A stretch of 5,955 nt of DNA from Oscillospiraceae bacterium (GTDB lineage Bacteria > Bacillota > Clostridia > Oscillospirales > Ruminococcaceae): the NCBI GenBank assembly GCA_031285945.1, contig JAITVF010000021.1:1-5955 (forward strand), written 5' to 3'. A program made the translations under genes and the position numbers. Positions 1-5,188 of this stretch are shown in pieces. Every line of letters begins with the position of its first letter. Positions within the stretch are counted from its first letter, which is position 1. Below the pieces are notes generated by a model, which was not told the DNA's origin, did not search any database, and saw only the letters and a list, made by a program, of their open reading frames with translations.

Positions 1-473
1 TCTTAATCGTGCTTAACCCCGAAATGGACCCCGACTTTGCCTATCAGCAGGCTCGTACGGCGGCGGCCCTGGGGACAGGAGGGCTCCAGGGCACCGGAAT
101 TTTAAACGGCAGCCACGTATCGGTGCCCGAAATTTACAATGACTTTATCATAGCCTTTGTGGGGGAATCAAGCGGGTTTATGGGCTGTTTGGGCATAATC
201 CTGCTTCTTCTCGCCATAGCCTTTAAGATTCTTTTTAACTCCTCTGTGGCCAAAGACGCGGTTGGCCGGAACGTCTGCGTAGGGGTATTCGCAATGTTCA
301 TAGGCCAGACCTTTATAAACCTCGGAATGGCCATAGGCCTTCTGCCGGTAATAGGCGTCACCCTGCCCCTTATATCCTCGGGCGGAACCTCGGTGATTTC
401 CCTTTACCTTGGGCTTGGGCTTGTACTCAGCGTTTACATGCACTCTAACACCTCGCTCTTTCAGGATAAATAA
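1..473 (+). CDS. FtsW/RodA/SpoVE-family (SEDS) peptidoglycan glycosyltransferase, C-terminal part
   Basis: This is the C-terminal part of a multi-pass membrane SEDS protein, the family that polymerises lipid II into glycan strands during elongation, division or spore cortex synthesis. The reading frame is open to the left edge, and the GTG at position 9 encodes an internal Val in the family motif LNPEMDP, so the gene starts outside the window. What is visible is typical: the GTGGLQGTGILNG segment, then a extracellular-loop motif ending in YNDF, whose Asp (codon 141-143) aligns with the catalytic Asp of RodA. Three hydrophobic segments follow (about codons 177-237, 276-345 and 384-443), with GLLPVIGVTLPLISSGGTS between the last two. 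The stop is TAA at 471-473. RodA-like wording is slightly favoured by the loop, but FtsW, RodA and SpoVE cannot be separated from this fragment, so no symbol is given. No clear terminator follows. Confidence 0.9.
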   Translation, partial: LIVLNPEMDPDFAYQQARTAAALGTGGLQGTGILNGSHVSVPEIYNDFIIAFVGESSGFMGCLGIILLLLAIAFKILFNSSVAKDAVGRNVCVGVFAMFIGQTFINLGMAIGLLPVIGVTLPLISSGGTSVISLYLGLGLVLSVYMHSNTSLFQDK

Positions 474-500
474 TAATATAGATATTTTGTTCTTTTTTTG

Positions 501-529
501 TTGCACAAACGCTCTTTTTGTGATATGAT
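501..529 (+). promoter_or_regulatory. Sigma-A-type promoter for the aminotransferase-trpS unit
   Basis: The -35 box TTGCAC (501-506) is followed after exactly 17 bases by the -10 box TATGAT (524-529). A TGA triplet at 521-523 gives an extended -10 (TGn). Transcription would start near 536, just ahead of the Shine-Dalgarno at 542-547. A small dyad, TTTGT-TGC-ACAAA (497-509), overlaps the -35 box and could be an operator, but it may be chance in this T-rich stretch. Confidence 0.75.
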
Positions 530-541
530 AATTATATTAAC

Positions 542-547
542 AGGGGG
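542..547 (+). promoter_or_regulatory. Ribosome binding site that decides the aminotransferase start
   Basis: AGGGGG lies 10 bases before the ATG at 558. An in-frame TTG at 498 would lengthen the protein by 20 residues, but it lies upstream of the predicted transcription start and has no Shine-Dalgarno, so ATG 558 is chosen. Confidence 0.75.
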
Positions 548-557
548 ATACGCTTTT

Positions 558-1745
558 ATGGAGTTTTACATCTCACGAAAAATGAAGGACATGAAGCCCT
601 CGGCCATACGCGAATTCTTCAAATACGCTTCGGTTCCGGGGGTAATATCCTACTCGGCGGGAAGCCCTTCTCCCGAGGCGCTTCCGGTGGAGGCTATCAG
701 GGAGATAACCTCGAGAATCGTGGAGGAGGACGTAGAGAAGGCTCTTCTATACTCGGTCAGCGAGGGCTATACGCCGCTGCGCGAGGAGCTGCGGAAATAT
801 GTGGCCGACAATTACTCGAGCACTACCGACGACGACGATATACTTATACTCTCGGGCGCGACCCAATCGGTCGATCTGGCGGCCAAGGTTCTCTGCGACG
901 AGGGGGATACCGTTATATGCGAGGACCCCTCCTTCACCGGCTGCCTTAACACCTTTAGAACATACGGCGTAAATCTCGCGGGTGTTCCCGTATCCGAAAC
1001 GGGGATTGATTTAAACCGGCTCGAGCGGGCCCTTAAGGAAGAAAAGCGGGTGCGGCTCATCTACACCATACCCAACTTTCAGAATCCCACCGGCTATACC
1101 ATGGATCTTCCTACCCGCAGGGGGCTGTACGAGCTGGCAGTCCGCTATAACGTGCCCATTCTGGAGGACGACCCCTACGGCGACCTGCGCTTTGAGGGGG
1201 AAGCCCTGCCCACCATAAAATCCATGGACAAAGAAGGCCTGGTTCTCTACAACCGGACCTTCTCCAAGGTTCTTTCGGCGGGGATCAGGGTGGGGTATTT
1301 CATCGTGCCCAAGGCCCTTATGGGTATGCTTACCGTGGGCAAGCAGTCGACAGACGTCCACACCGGCATGATAAGCCAGCTTCTCTGCTACCGGTTCCTT
1401 GCGGGGTATGACCTTACCGCTCACATAAAGGCCATAGCGCCGGTTTATAAGCGCAAATGCGGCCTTATGCTCAGCGAGCTCGGCAGGCTGCCGGGGGATA
1501 AAATAACCTTCTCACGGCCAGAGGGCGGCTTGTTTGTTTGGGCTACGTTGCCTGGAATAACAGACGCCTCGGAATTTGTTATGCGGCTCGTAATGGAAAA
1601 GAAGGTAGCCACGGTGCCGGGCGGAGGCTTTTTCGCCAGGCAGCCCCATGTGAGCAACTGTCTGCGTATGACCTTCGCCGCCCCCTCAGACGAGCAGATC
1701 GTCACAGGCATAGGCCTGATGGGGGAACTGCTTAAAGAGTATTAG
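558..1745 (+). CDS. PLP-dependent aminotransferase, class I/II (LysN/2-aminoadipate-transaminase-like)
   Basis: A cytoplasmic fold-type I aminotransferase of 395 residues that moves an amino group between an amino acid and a 2-oxoacid using pyridoxal phosphate. The sequence shows the N-terminal SAGSPSPEALPVEAI, the SGATQSVDLAAK cofactor region, NPTG at 176-179, DDPYGDLRF with the pyridine-binding Asp204 and Tyr207, the Schiff-base Lys237 in NRTFSKVLSAGIRVGY, and substrate-carboxylate Arg370 in NCLRMTFA. There is no winged-helix domain in front, so this is a stand-alone enzyme and not a MocR/GntR regulator, although the catalytic domain is of that type. Relatives are annotated as 2-aminoadipate, aromatic or branched-chain aminotransferases, and the substrate cannot be read from sequence. 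The trpS start lies 20 bases downstream with no terminator between, so the two are probably co-transcribed. That makes an aromatic substrate thinkable but unproven. Confidence 0.92.
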   Translation: MEFYISRKMKDMKPSAIREFFKYASVPGVISYSAGSPSPEALPVEAIREITSRIVEEDVEKALLYSVSEGYTPLREELRKYVADNYSSTTDDDDILILSGATQSVDLAAKVLCDEGDTVICEDPSFTGCLNTFRTYGVNLAGVPVSETGIDLNRLERALKEEKRVRLIYTIPNFQNPTGYTMDLPTRRGLYELAVRYNVPILEDDPYGDLRFEGEALPTIKSMDKEGLVLYNRTFSKVLSAGIRVGYFIVPKALMGMLTVGKQSTDVHTGMISQLLCYRFLAGYDLTAHIKAIAPVYKRKCGLMLSELGRLPGDKITFSRPEGGLFVWATLPGITDASEFVMRLVMEKKVATVPGGGFFARQPHVSNCLRMTFAAPSDEQIVTGIGLMGELLKEY

Positions 1746-1765
1746 AGCCAAAGGGGGATTTAACT

Positions 1766-2776
1766 GTGGAACAAAAGCCTGCGGAACAAAAGCCCGTGGT
1801 TTTTTCGGGGATTCAGCCCACCGGGGTCTTTACCCTGGGCAATTACCTGGGCGCCCTTAAAAACTGGGTCAGGCTTCAGGACGACTACCGTTGCGTATAC
1901 AGCGTGGTGGATCTTCATTCCCTAACCGTGCGCCAGGAGCCTAGGGAGCTCAGGGAAAACACCCTGCGTTCCCTTGCCCTTTTGCTCGCCTGCGGGATCG
2001 ATCCCGAAAAGAGCGTGCTGTTTATACAGAGCCACGTTCACACCCACGCCGAGCTCACCTGGGTTCTCGACTGCTATATTCCTTTCGGCGAGCTTGGCAG
2101 AATGACCCAGTTTAAGGACAAGTCGGGCGCTCATCCCGAAAACATAAACGCGGGGCTCTTTAACTACCCGGCTCTGATGGCGGCCGATATACTTTTGTAC
2201 CGAGCCGCCTCCGTGCCGGTAGGAGCCGACCAGAAGCAGCACCTGGAGCTTTCGCGAAATACGGCCATACGCTTTAACAACATATACGGCGACACCTTTC
2301 CGGTGCCCGAGCCCCTCATCCCCAAGGACACCGGTCGGGTGATGAGCCTTCAGGAGCCTACAAAGAAGATGTCAAAGTCGGATATAAACCCCAAAGCCTA
2401 CGTTTCTGTCCTCGACAGGCCCGAGACCATTATTAAAAAGTTTAAGAGCGCCGTGACCGATTCTGAGACCGAGGTAGCCTTCCGAGAGGGAAAGGACGGC
2501 GTTAACAATCTTTTGATCATCTACTGCGCCGTCGAGAATCTTACGATAGAACAGGCCGAGGCGGAATTTGCGGGAAAGGGCTACGGCGAGTTCAAGCTCA
2601 GGGTGGGAGAGGCCGTGGCCGAGCATCTGCGCCCCCTTCAGGAGCGCTGCGAGAGGCTTTACGCAGATAAGGCTTACTTAGGGGAATGCTACAGAAAGGG
2701 CGCCGAAAAAGCGCTTGCAATCTCCAAACGGACCCTCGAAAAGGTTTATAAAAAGGTGGGGCTGATAGTTCCCTGA
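1766..2776 (+). CDS. trpS: Tryptophanyl-tRNA synthetase (TrpRS)
   Basis: A class Ic aminoacyl-tRNA synthetase of 336 residues, the normal bacterial length, which activates tryptophan with ATP and charges tRNA-Trp in the cytoplasm. The HIGH-type signature appears as TLGN (23-26) within SGIQPTGVFTLGNYLGA, and the KMSKS loop is intact at 201-205. Other family hallmarks are DLHSLT, FGELGRMTQFKDKS, NYPALMAADILLY, VGADQKQHLELSR and FPVPEP. The start is GTG at 1766, with AAGGGGG (1751-1757) eight bases upstream; no in-frame ATG gives a better N-terminus. The first residues contain a small duplication (EQKP twice), probably an extension without function. The gene follows the aminotransferase closely and seems to depend on its promoter. 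No T-box leader can fit in the 20-base gap, unlike many Firmicutes trpS genes. TGA at 2774-2776 is followed directly by hairpins. Confidence 0.97.
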   Translation: MEQKPAEQKPVVFSGIQPTGVFTLGNYLGALKNWVRLQDDYRCVYSVVDLHSLTVRQEPRELRENTLRSLALLLACGIDPEKSVLFIQSHVHTHAELTWVLDCYIPFGELGRMTQFKDKSGAHPENINAGLFNYPALMAADILLYRAASVPVGADQKQHLELSRNTAIRFNNIYGDTFPVPEPLIPKDTGRVMSLQEPTKKMSKSDINPKAYVSVLDRPETIIKKFKSAVTDSETEVAFREGKDGVNNLLIIYCAVENLTIEQAEAEFAGKGYGEFKLRVGEAVAEHLRPLQERCERLYADKAYLGECYRKGAEKALAISKRTLEKVYKKVGLIVP

Positions 2777-3028
2777 TTTACGGCGGAACAGCGAAAGCCG
2801 CCGTACACCGAGTGTACAGCGGCCCGCGCCGATTAGTTTGAGGTGTGTTTTGAGGAGGGTAGAGCAGTCGCCATTTCGGCGTTGCGGCTCGCCGTTCTGG
2901 CATGGCTTTATTATACCCTATAATCGGGGACTATTGTTAAGGCACTGTAAATAAAGGTTAACTAATTCTACGATAAATTGTAAAAGGAATTATTTCTGGG
3001 TGGGAAATATTAATTATGAGGTGATTCT
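2777..3028. other. Intergenic region trpS-lexA: hairpins and the lexA leader, no gene seen
   Basis: I find no coding region with a ribosome binding site here. The first 45 bases hold two tight hairpins (annotated separately). At 2870-2906 a weaker foldback pairs GCCAT (2870-2874) with ATGGC (2902-2906), enclosing GGCG (2878-2881) paired with CGCC (2890-2893). It is followed by TTTATTAT, so it could act as a poor terminator for trpS. A perfect TATAAT (2919-2924) follows but has no convincing -35 partner. The remaining stretch to 3017 is AT-rich and probably carries the lexA promoter, which I cannot fix with confidence. No GAAC-N4-GTTC type LexA box is visible. Confidence 0.5.
2779..2817 (+). 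repeat. Two abutting hairpins just after the trpS stop
   Basis: TACGGCGG (2779-2786) pairs perfectly with CCGCCGTA (2798-2805) around an 11-base loop. A second dyad, GTACAC (2803-2808) with GTGTAC (2812-2817), shares the GTA at 2803-2805, so the two stems cannot both form fully. There is no U-tract after either, so a rho-independent terminator is not supported; they may protect the 3' end or be a repeat fragment. Confidence 0.5.
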
Positions 3029-3616
3029 ATGGGAAAAGTCGATGATCGCAGGGAGCGGATATACCGCTATGTTGTCAGCAGAATCGAGGAGGGCAGCCCC
3101 CCCAGCGTAAGGGAAATCTGCGCGGAGCTCTCGGTCCGGTCGACCTCTACCGTCCACTCGGACTTAAAGGCCCTGTGCGACCGCGGCCTCATAAGCATGA
3201 CCGAGGGCCTCAACCGCGCCATAAAGCTGCCCGGAATGGGGAGCGTTATGGTTCCCCTTGTAGGCGTTGTCGCCGCGGGCAGGCCTGTACTGGCCGCCGA
3301 ACAGATCGAGCGATACATTCCCGTTTCGCCGGAGCTTCGCGGCAAGGAGCTGTTTGCCCTGCGGGTTAAGGGGGAGAGCATGATCGAGGCCGCGATACTT
3401 CCCGGAGACATTGTCATAGTCGAGAGGACTCCAGAGGCTCAAAACGGCCAGATGGTGGTTGCGCTTATCGGGGACGAGGCCACGGTGAAAACATATTACC
3501 GCGAGAACGGGCACTTCCGGCTACAGCCCGAAAACAGCGGGATGGAGCCAATAATAGTGGACGATGTCGTGATTCTGGGCCGCGTGACCAGCGTGATGCG
3601 CTTTTTAGATAACTGA
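3029..3616 (+). CDS. lexA: LexA repressor, SOS-response regulator and self-cleaving serine peptidase (S24)
   Basis: This 195-residue transcriptional repressor binds SOS operators as a dimer and inactivates itself by RecA-stimulated autocleavage after DNA damage. The N-terminal winged helix (about 1-68) has the typical SPPSVREICAEL and STSTVHSDLKAL stretches. The cleavage bond is Ala83-Gly84 in VAAGRPVLA. The catalytic dyad is intact: Ser117 in KGESMIEAAI and Lys154 in DEATVKTYY. The C-terminal LQPENSGMEPI and VVILGRVTSVMR also fit. The start is ATG 3029, with GAGGTG (3018-3023) five bases upstream. It appears to be monocistronic, with its own leader, and the following tlp gene has a separate sporulation promoter. 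An oddity is that no LexA box of the Gram-positive type is visible upstream, although lexA is usually autoregulated. Other S24 peptidases such as phage repressors are unlikely given the LexA-type N-terminal domain. Confidence 0.96.
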   Translation: MGKVDDRRERIYRYVVSRIEEGSPPSVREICAELSVRSTSTVHSDLKALCDRGLISMTEGLNRAIKLPGMGSVMVPLVGVVAAGRPVLAAEQIERYIPVSPELRGKELFALRVKGESMIEAAILPGDIVIVERTPEAQNGQMVVALIGDEATVKTYYRENGHFRLQPENSGMEPIIVDDVVILGRVTSVMRFLDN

Positions 3617-3621
3617 GGGCG

Positions 3622-3652
3622 TGTATAGTTTTGGCCTTTTCTTCCCATACTG
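3622..3652 (+). promoter_or_regulatory. Sigma-G (forespore) type promoter for tlp
   Basis: TGTATA (3622-3627, containing GTATA, which fits the -35 consensus GHATR) is separated by 18 bases from CATACTG (3646-3652), which fits the -10 consensus CATnHTA except in the last base. Transcription would begin near 3659, just before the AAGGAG at 3661. Boxes, spacing and the downstream spore-protein gene all agree. The consensus comes from knowledge of Bacillus sigma-G promoters; no expression evidence is available here. Confidence 0.6.
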
Positions 3653-3660
3653 TGGGTGAA

Positions 3661-3666
3661 AAGGAG
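3661..3666 (+). promoter_or_regulatory. Ribosome binding site that decides the tlp start
   Basis: AAGGAG sits nine bases before ATG 3676. The only upstream in-frame alternative, TTG 3631, falls inside the predicted promoter spacer and lacks a Shine-Dalgarno, so the short 62-residue product is preferred. Confidence 0.75.
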
Positions 3667-3675
3667 TTGATTTCC

Positions 3676-3864
3676 ATGCCCGTTCCCGTCGAGCATCACG
3701 CAGAAAGAATCAGGCGCAACATGGCTCTTACAATGGAGAATATGATAAACACACAAAAGCATATTCAGAAAACCCCAGACCAGAAGCTCAGGGCTCAGCT
3801 GCGAACCAAAAACGAGCGCCGCCAGCACGCTCTTGACGAAATGCAGAAAAGTATTATAGGCTGA
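3676..3864 (+). CDS. tlp: Small acid-soluble spore protein, Tlp family (thioredoxin-like protein)
   Basis: A 62-residue, charged, probably fully helical protein without Cys. The pattern N15-x3-T19-x-E21-N22-M23 followed by KNERR (45-49) and HALDEMQKSI matches the Tlp family of small spore proteins, whose members carry a similar ENM segment and a KNERR-type motif followed by an ALxxMRxEI-like helix. Despite the name, Tlp proteins have no thioredoxin fold or CxxC. They are made in the forespore and packed into the spore core; their exact role is unclear. The product is shorter than the roughly 70-85 residues usual in the family and ends before the common DEA-rich tail. A sigma-G-like promoter directly upstream supports the call independently. 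If correct, the host forms endospores. A chance small ORF is unlikely given the strong Shine-Dalgarno, the motif match and the promoter. Confidence 0.78.
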   Translation: MPVPVEHHAERIRRNMALTMENMINTQKHIQKTPDQKLRAQLRTKNERRQHALDEMQKSIIG

Positions 3865-3907
3865 CAGAGCGTTCGGCCAGACAGGCGGCATAGCCGCTGA
3901 AGAATAT

Positions 3908-3988
3908 GCAGGGACGGCCGCCCCAAGTCAACCGCGATTTCAATGTCGGCATCGACAGTCGCGGATGACCTGGGGCGGCCGTCCCTGC
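3908..3988. repeat. Long imperfect foldback with an 18-bp perfect stem
   Basis: GCAGGGACGGCCGCCCCA (3908-3925) is perfectly complementary to 3971-3988. The interior continues to pair with small interruptions: GTCA (3927-3930) with TGAC (3966-3969), CCGCGA (3932-3937) with TCGCGG (3959-3964), and TGTCG (3944-3948) with CGACA (3953-3957) around a GCAT loop. As RNA this would form one rod-like hairpin of about 80 bases. It could be a palindromic repeat, a transcript-stabilising or terminating structure, or both. Confidence 0.8.
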
Positions 3989-4000
3989 TAACGGCTCGCT

Positions 4001-4031
4001 GCGGCCTACGATATTGGCATATGTAGGCCGC
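4001..4031. repeat. Nine-bp perfect hairpin at the right end of the repeat block
   Basis: GCGGCCTAC (4001-4009) pairs with GTAGGCCGC (4023-4031). Inside, ATAT (4011-4014) pairs with ATAT (4019-4022) around TGGC, with G4010 bulged. It ends 14 bases before the mazF stop codon, so it may form the 3' end of the mazF transcript. Confidence 0.7.
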
Positions 4032-4045
4032 TGAAGTAGGGCACA

Positions 4046-4396
4046 TCAGTCCAAGGCAAGGCCGAAGCTGATGGAAAGCGCTCGGTTGATCTCGTTCATG
4101 GACGCCGTGTCGAGGCGGCCCATCTTCTCTTTGAGACGTTTTTTGTCGATGGTGCGGATCTGTTCAAGCAACACGACGCTGTCTCGCGACAGGCCGCATT
4201 CCTCGTGGGGCAGGCTGATGTGAGTGGGCAGCCGGGATTTGTCCTTCTGACTGGTTATGGCCGCCGCTATCACGGTGGGGCTGAACTTGTTTCCAACGTC
4301 GTTTTGCACTATGAGCACAGGCCTGACACCGCCCTGCTCGGAACCGACAACGGGGGACAGATCCGCGTAGTAGATATCTCCTCTTTTAACGGTCAC
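4046..4396 (-). CDS. mazF: MazF/PemK-family toxin endoribonuclease (EndoA/NdoA type)
   Basis: A 116-residue sequence-specific mRNA interferase, the same length as Bacillus subtilis EndoA and very similar along its whole length: [52 protein letters not shown] and [17 protein letters not shown]. The catalytic pair known from EndoA, Arg25 and Thr48, falls at exactly these positions when GTG 4396 is the start, which supports this start. GGAG lies ten bases upstream. A GTG three codons earlier (4405) is possible but has GGAG only one base away, and TTG 4453 would add an unconserved tail. In Bacillus this gene sits in ydcC-alr-ndoAI-ndoA. Here neither alr nor the antitoxin gene ndoAI lies between it and the upstream lipoprotein, and a terminator isolates it. 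It is therefore probably transcribed alone from within 4397-4587. All catalytic positions look intact. Confidence 0.93.
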   Translation of the reverse strand: MTVKRGDIYYADLSPVVGSEQGGVRPVLIVQNDVGNKFSPTVIAAAITSQKDKSRLPTHISLPHEECGLSRDSVVLLEQIRTIDKKRLKEKMGRLDTASMNEINRALSISFGLALD

Positions 4397-4587
4397 CTGG
4401 ATCACGCTCCGCTCAGGATTTGCACTTTTATTGTTGCCGAAACGCCGGTGCAATAATCATGCGCGCCGCATTTAATTAAAATCCTCCCTCATCCGCGGCG
4501 CGTCAAGCGCCGGCCCTTCCGCGGCTAGAGCACGGGTTTCCCCCATTATCATGTTATTGTAAAGGCCATAAAAGGGCTAATCGAGGC
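4397..4587 (-). promoter_or_regulatory. mazF leader region with possible promoter and tiny ORFs; no antitoxin gene
   Basis: On the minus strand a weak promoter candidate is TTTTAT (4573-4568), 17 bases, GATAAT (4550-4545). A second -35-like TTGACG (4506-4501) lacks a good -10. A GC-rich hairpin CGGCGC-GTCAA-GCGCCG occupies 4496-4512. Further down, GGGAGGA (4489-4483) precedes ATG 4471, which opens only MRRA before TGA. That stop overlaps ATG 4460, which opens a ten-codon ORF ending at 4428. No open frame here is long enough for a MazE/EndoAI antitoxin. Confidence 0.35.
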
Positions 4588-4618
4588 AAAAAAATAAGCC
4601 CGGCTCCAGGAGCCGGGC
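4588..4618 (-). terminator. Intrinsic terminator of the lipoprotein gene
   Basis: On the minus strand, GCCCGGCT (4618-4611) pairs with AGCCGGGC (4605-4598) around CCTGG, followed by TTA and seven T residues (4594-4588). It lies 14 bases past the lipoprotein stop and points in the same direction, so it should separate that gene's transcript from mazF. Confidence 0.88.
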
Positions 4619-4631
4619 GTTGAGCTTTAGG

Positions 4632-5165
4632 CTAAAAAAATACGAAGTTTTGCAGGGTTATTTCCATTGCGCCGTCCTTAAGCAATAGTTTCACGGGCAC
4701 TCCTTCCTCGTCAAGGGCAAGCAAAACCCCGCCGGCGTCCGTTTGACTTTGAATGGTCCACAACCCGTTTTCGTGTACGGGAAGCTCGTCTGGGCCGGGG
4801 CGCAGCAGCCCCGAAAGGGCCGAAACCACCTGAAAAAGCGGCGCGGCCGCGGCCGCGCCGGTGGGGTCAAGGGCGGCCGAAAGCCCGCGGTAGCTTATCC
4901 GCGCGCCCTCCTCGCGTATTTCCCAGGTATAGCCCGAAAGATGCTCCGGGCCGTTTACCGCGATTGTGCAGGAGTCGGGTGAGGAGCTGTCGATACTGGC
5001 CGATACCTTAAGCTCGCCGAGCTCGCAGGCAAGCTCGGTCTTATAGCGGGGCGAGAGGGTTTTCATTAGCCGGCGCCCATCGTAGGCGTCACCCCCCGGC
5101 AGGGATTCGCAGCCGGACAGGAGTAAAAGCGCAAGCGCAAAAATTATTATAAGGGCCCGTTTCAT
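4632..5165 (-). CDS. Putative lipoprotein of unknown function (YdcC/LolA-like position)
   Basis: A 177-residue exported lipoprotein. Lys2-Arg3 is followed by a hydrophobic stretch (4-16) and the lipobox LLLSGC, so signal peptidase II would cut before Cys19 and leave the protein anchored to the outer face of the membrane. The mature part begins with a flexible GGDAYDG linker. It then shows strand-rich segments such as KTELACELGELKVSASI, CTIAVNGPEHLSGYTWEI and ARISYRGLSAAL, and ends with VLLALDEEGVPVKLLLKDGAMEITLQNF. This periodic beta pattern and the place beside nnrD recall the LolA-fold lipoprotein YdcC and germination-type lipoproteins of Clostridia, but the identity is weak and no function is assigned. 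The start is ATG 5165 with AAGGAGTG just upstream. It follows nnrD on the same strand and ends at a strong terminator. A MITE-like element lies directly before its ribosome binding site. Confidence 0.82.
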   Translation of the reverse strand: MKRALIIIFALALLLLSGCESLPGGDAYDGRRLMKTLSPRYKTELACELGELKVSASIDSSSPDSCTIAVNGPEHLSGYTWEIREEGARISYRGLSAALDPTGAAAAAPLFQVVSALSGLLRPGPDELPVHENGLWTIQSQTDAGGVLLALDEEGVPVKLLLKDGAMEITLQNFVFF

Positions 5166-5188
5166 AAAGCAGCACTCCTTTTTTATAC

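Larger units (their letters stand above)
3865..4045. repeat. Palindromic repeat block between convergent tlp and mazF
   Basis: This 181-base non-coding stretch is almost entirely built of inverted repeats. From left to right: a tight hairpin GCGGC-ATA-GCCGC (3885-3897), a long foldback (3908-3988), and a hairpin GCGGCCTAC/GTAGGCCGC (4001-4031). The first and last hairpins are both followed by the same tail, giving a direct repeat GCCGCTGAAG at 3893-3902 and 4027-4036. Lying between the ends of convergent genes, it may also stop transcription in both directions, although no U-tract is present. It resembles a REP- or MITE-like dispersed repeat unit; whether it recurs in the genome cannot be seen here. 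Confidence 0.65.

Noticed and set aside
498..557. Upstream TTG start for the aminotransferase adding 20 residues
   Set aside because: It lies inside the predicted promoter, has no Shine-Dalgarno, and the added residues do not resemble the family's N-terminus; ATG 558 has AGGGGG in front.
1746..1765. T-box riboswitch for trpS
   Set aside because: The gap is only 20 bases, and the leader before the aminotransferase (about 20 bases from the predicted start) is also far too short.
1766..1798. Tandem duplication EQKP-A-EQKP at the TrpRS N-terminus as a functional repeat
   Set aside because: Two short copies ahead of the conserved domain are most simply a neutral extension.
2919..2924. Perfect TATAAT as the lexA promoter
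   Set aside because: No -35 box is found at 16-18 bases; without one, and with a leader of about 100 bases, it is mentioned only as a possibility in the intergenic entry.
3865..4045. CRISPR array
   Set aside because: There are no regularly spaced direct repeats with unique spacers; the repetition is inverted and modular.
3795..4046. Minus-strand ORF of 83 codons across the repeat block
   Set aside because: It runs through the inverted repeats and overlaps tlp on the other strand, has no ribosome binding site and no recognisable domain.
4397..4453. TTG start for mazF giving a 135-residue protein
   Set aside because: The extra N-terminal residues are not part of the family, and the GTG at 4396 gives the usual 116 residues with Arg25 and Thr48 in register with EndoA.
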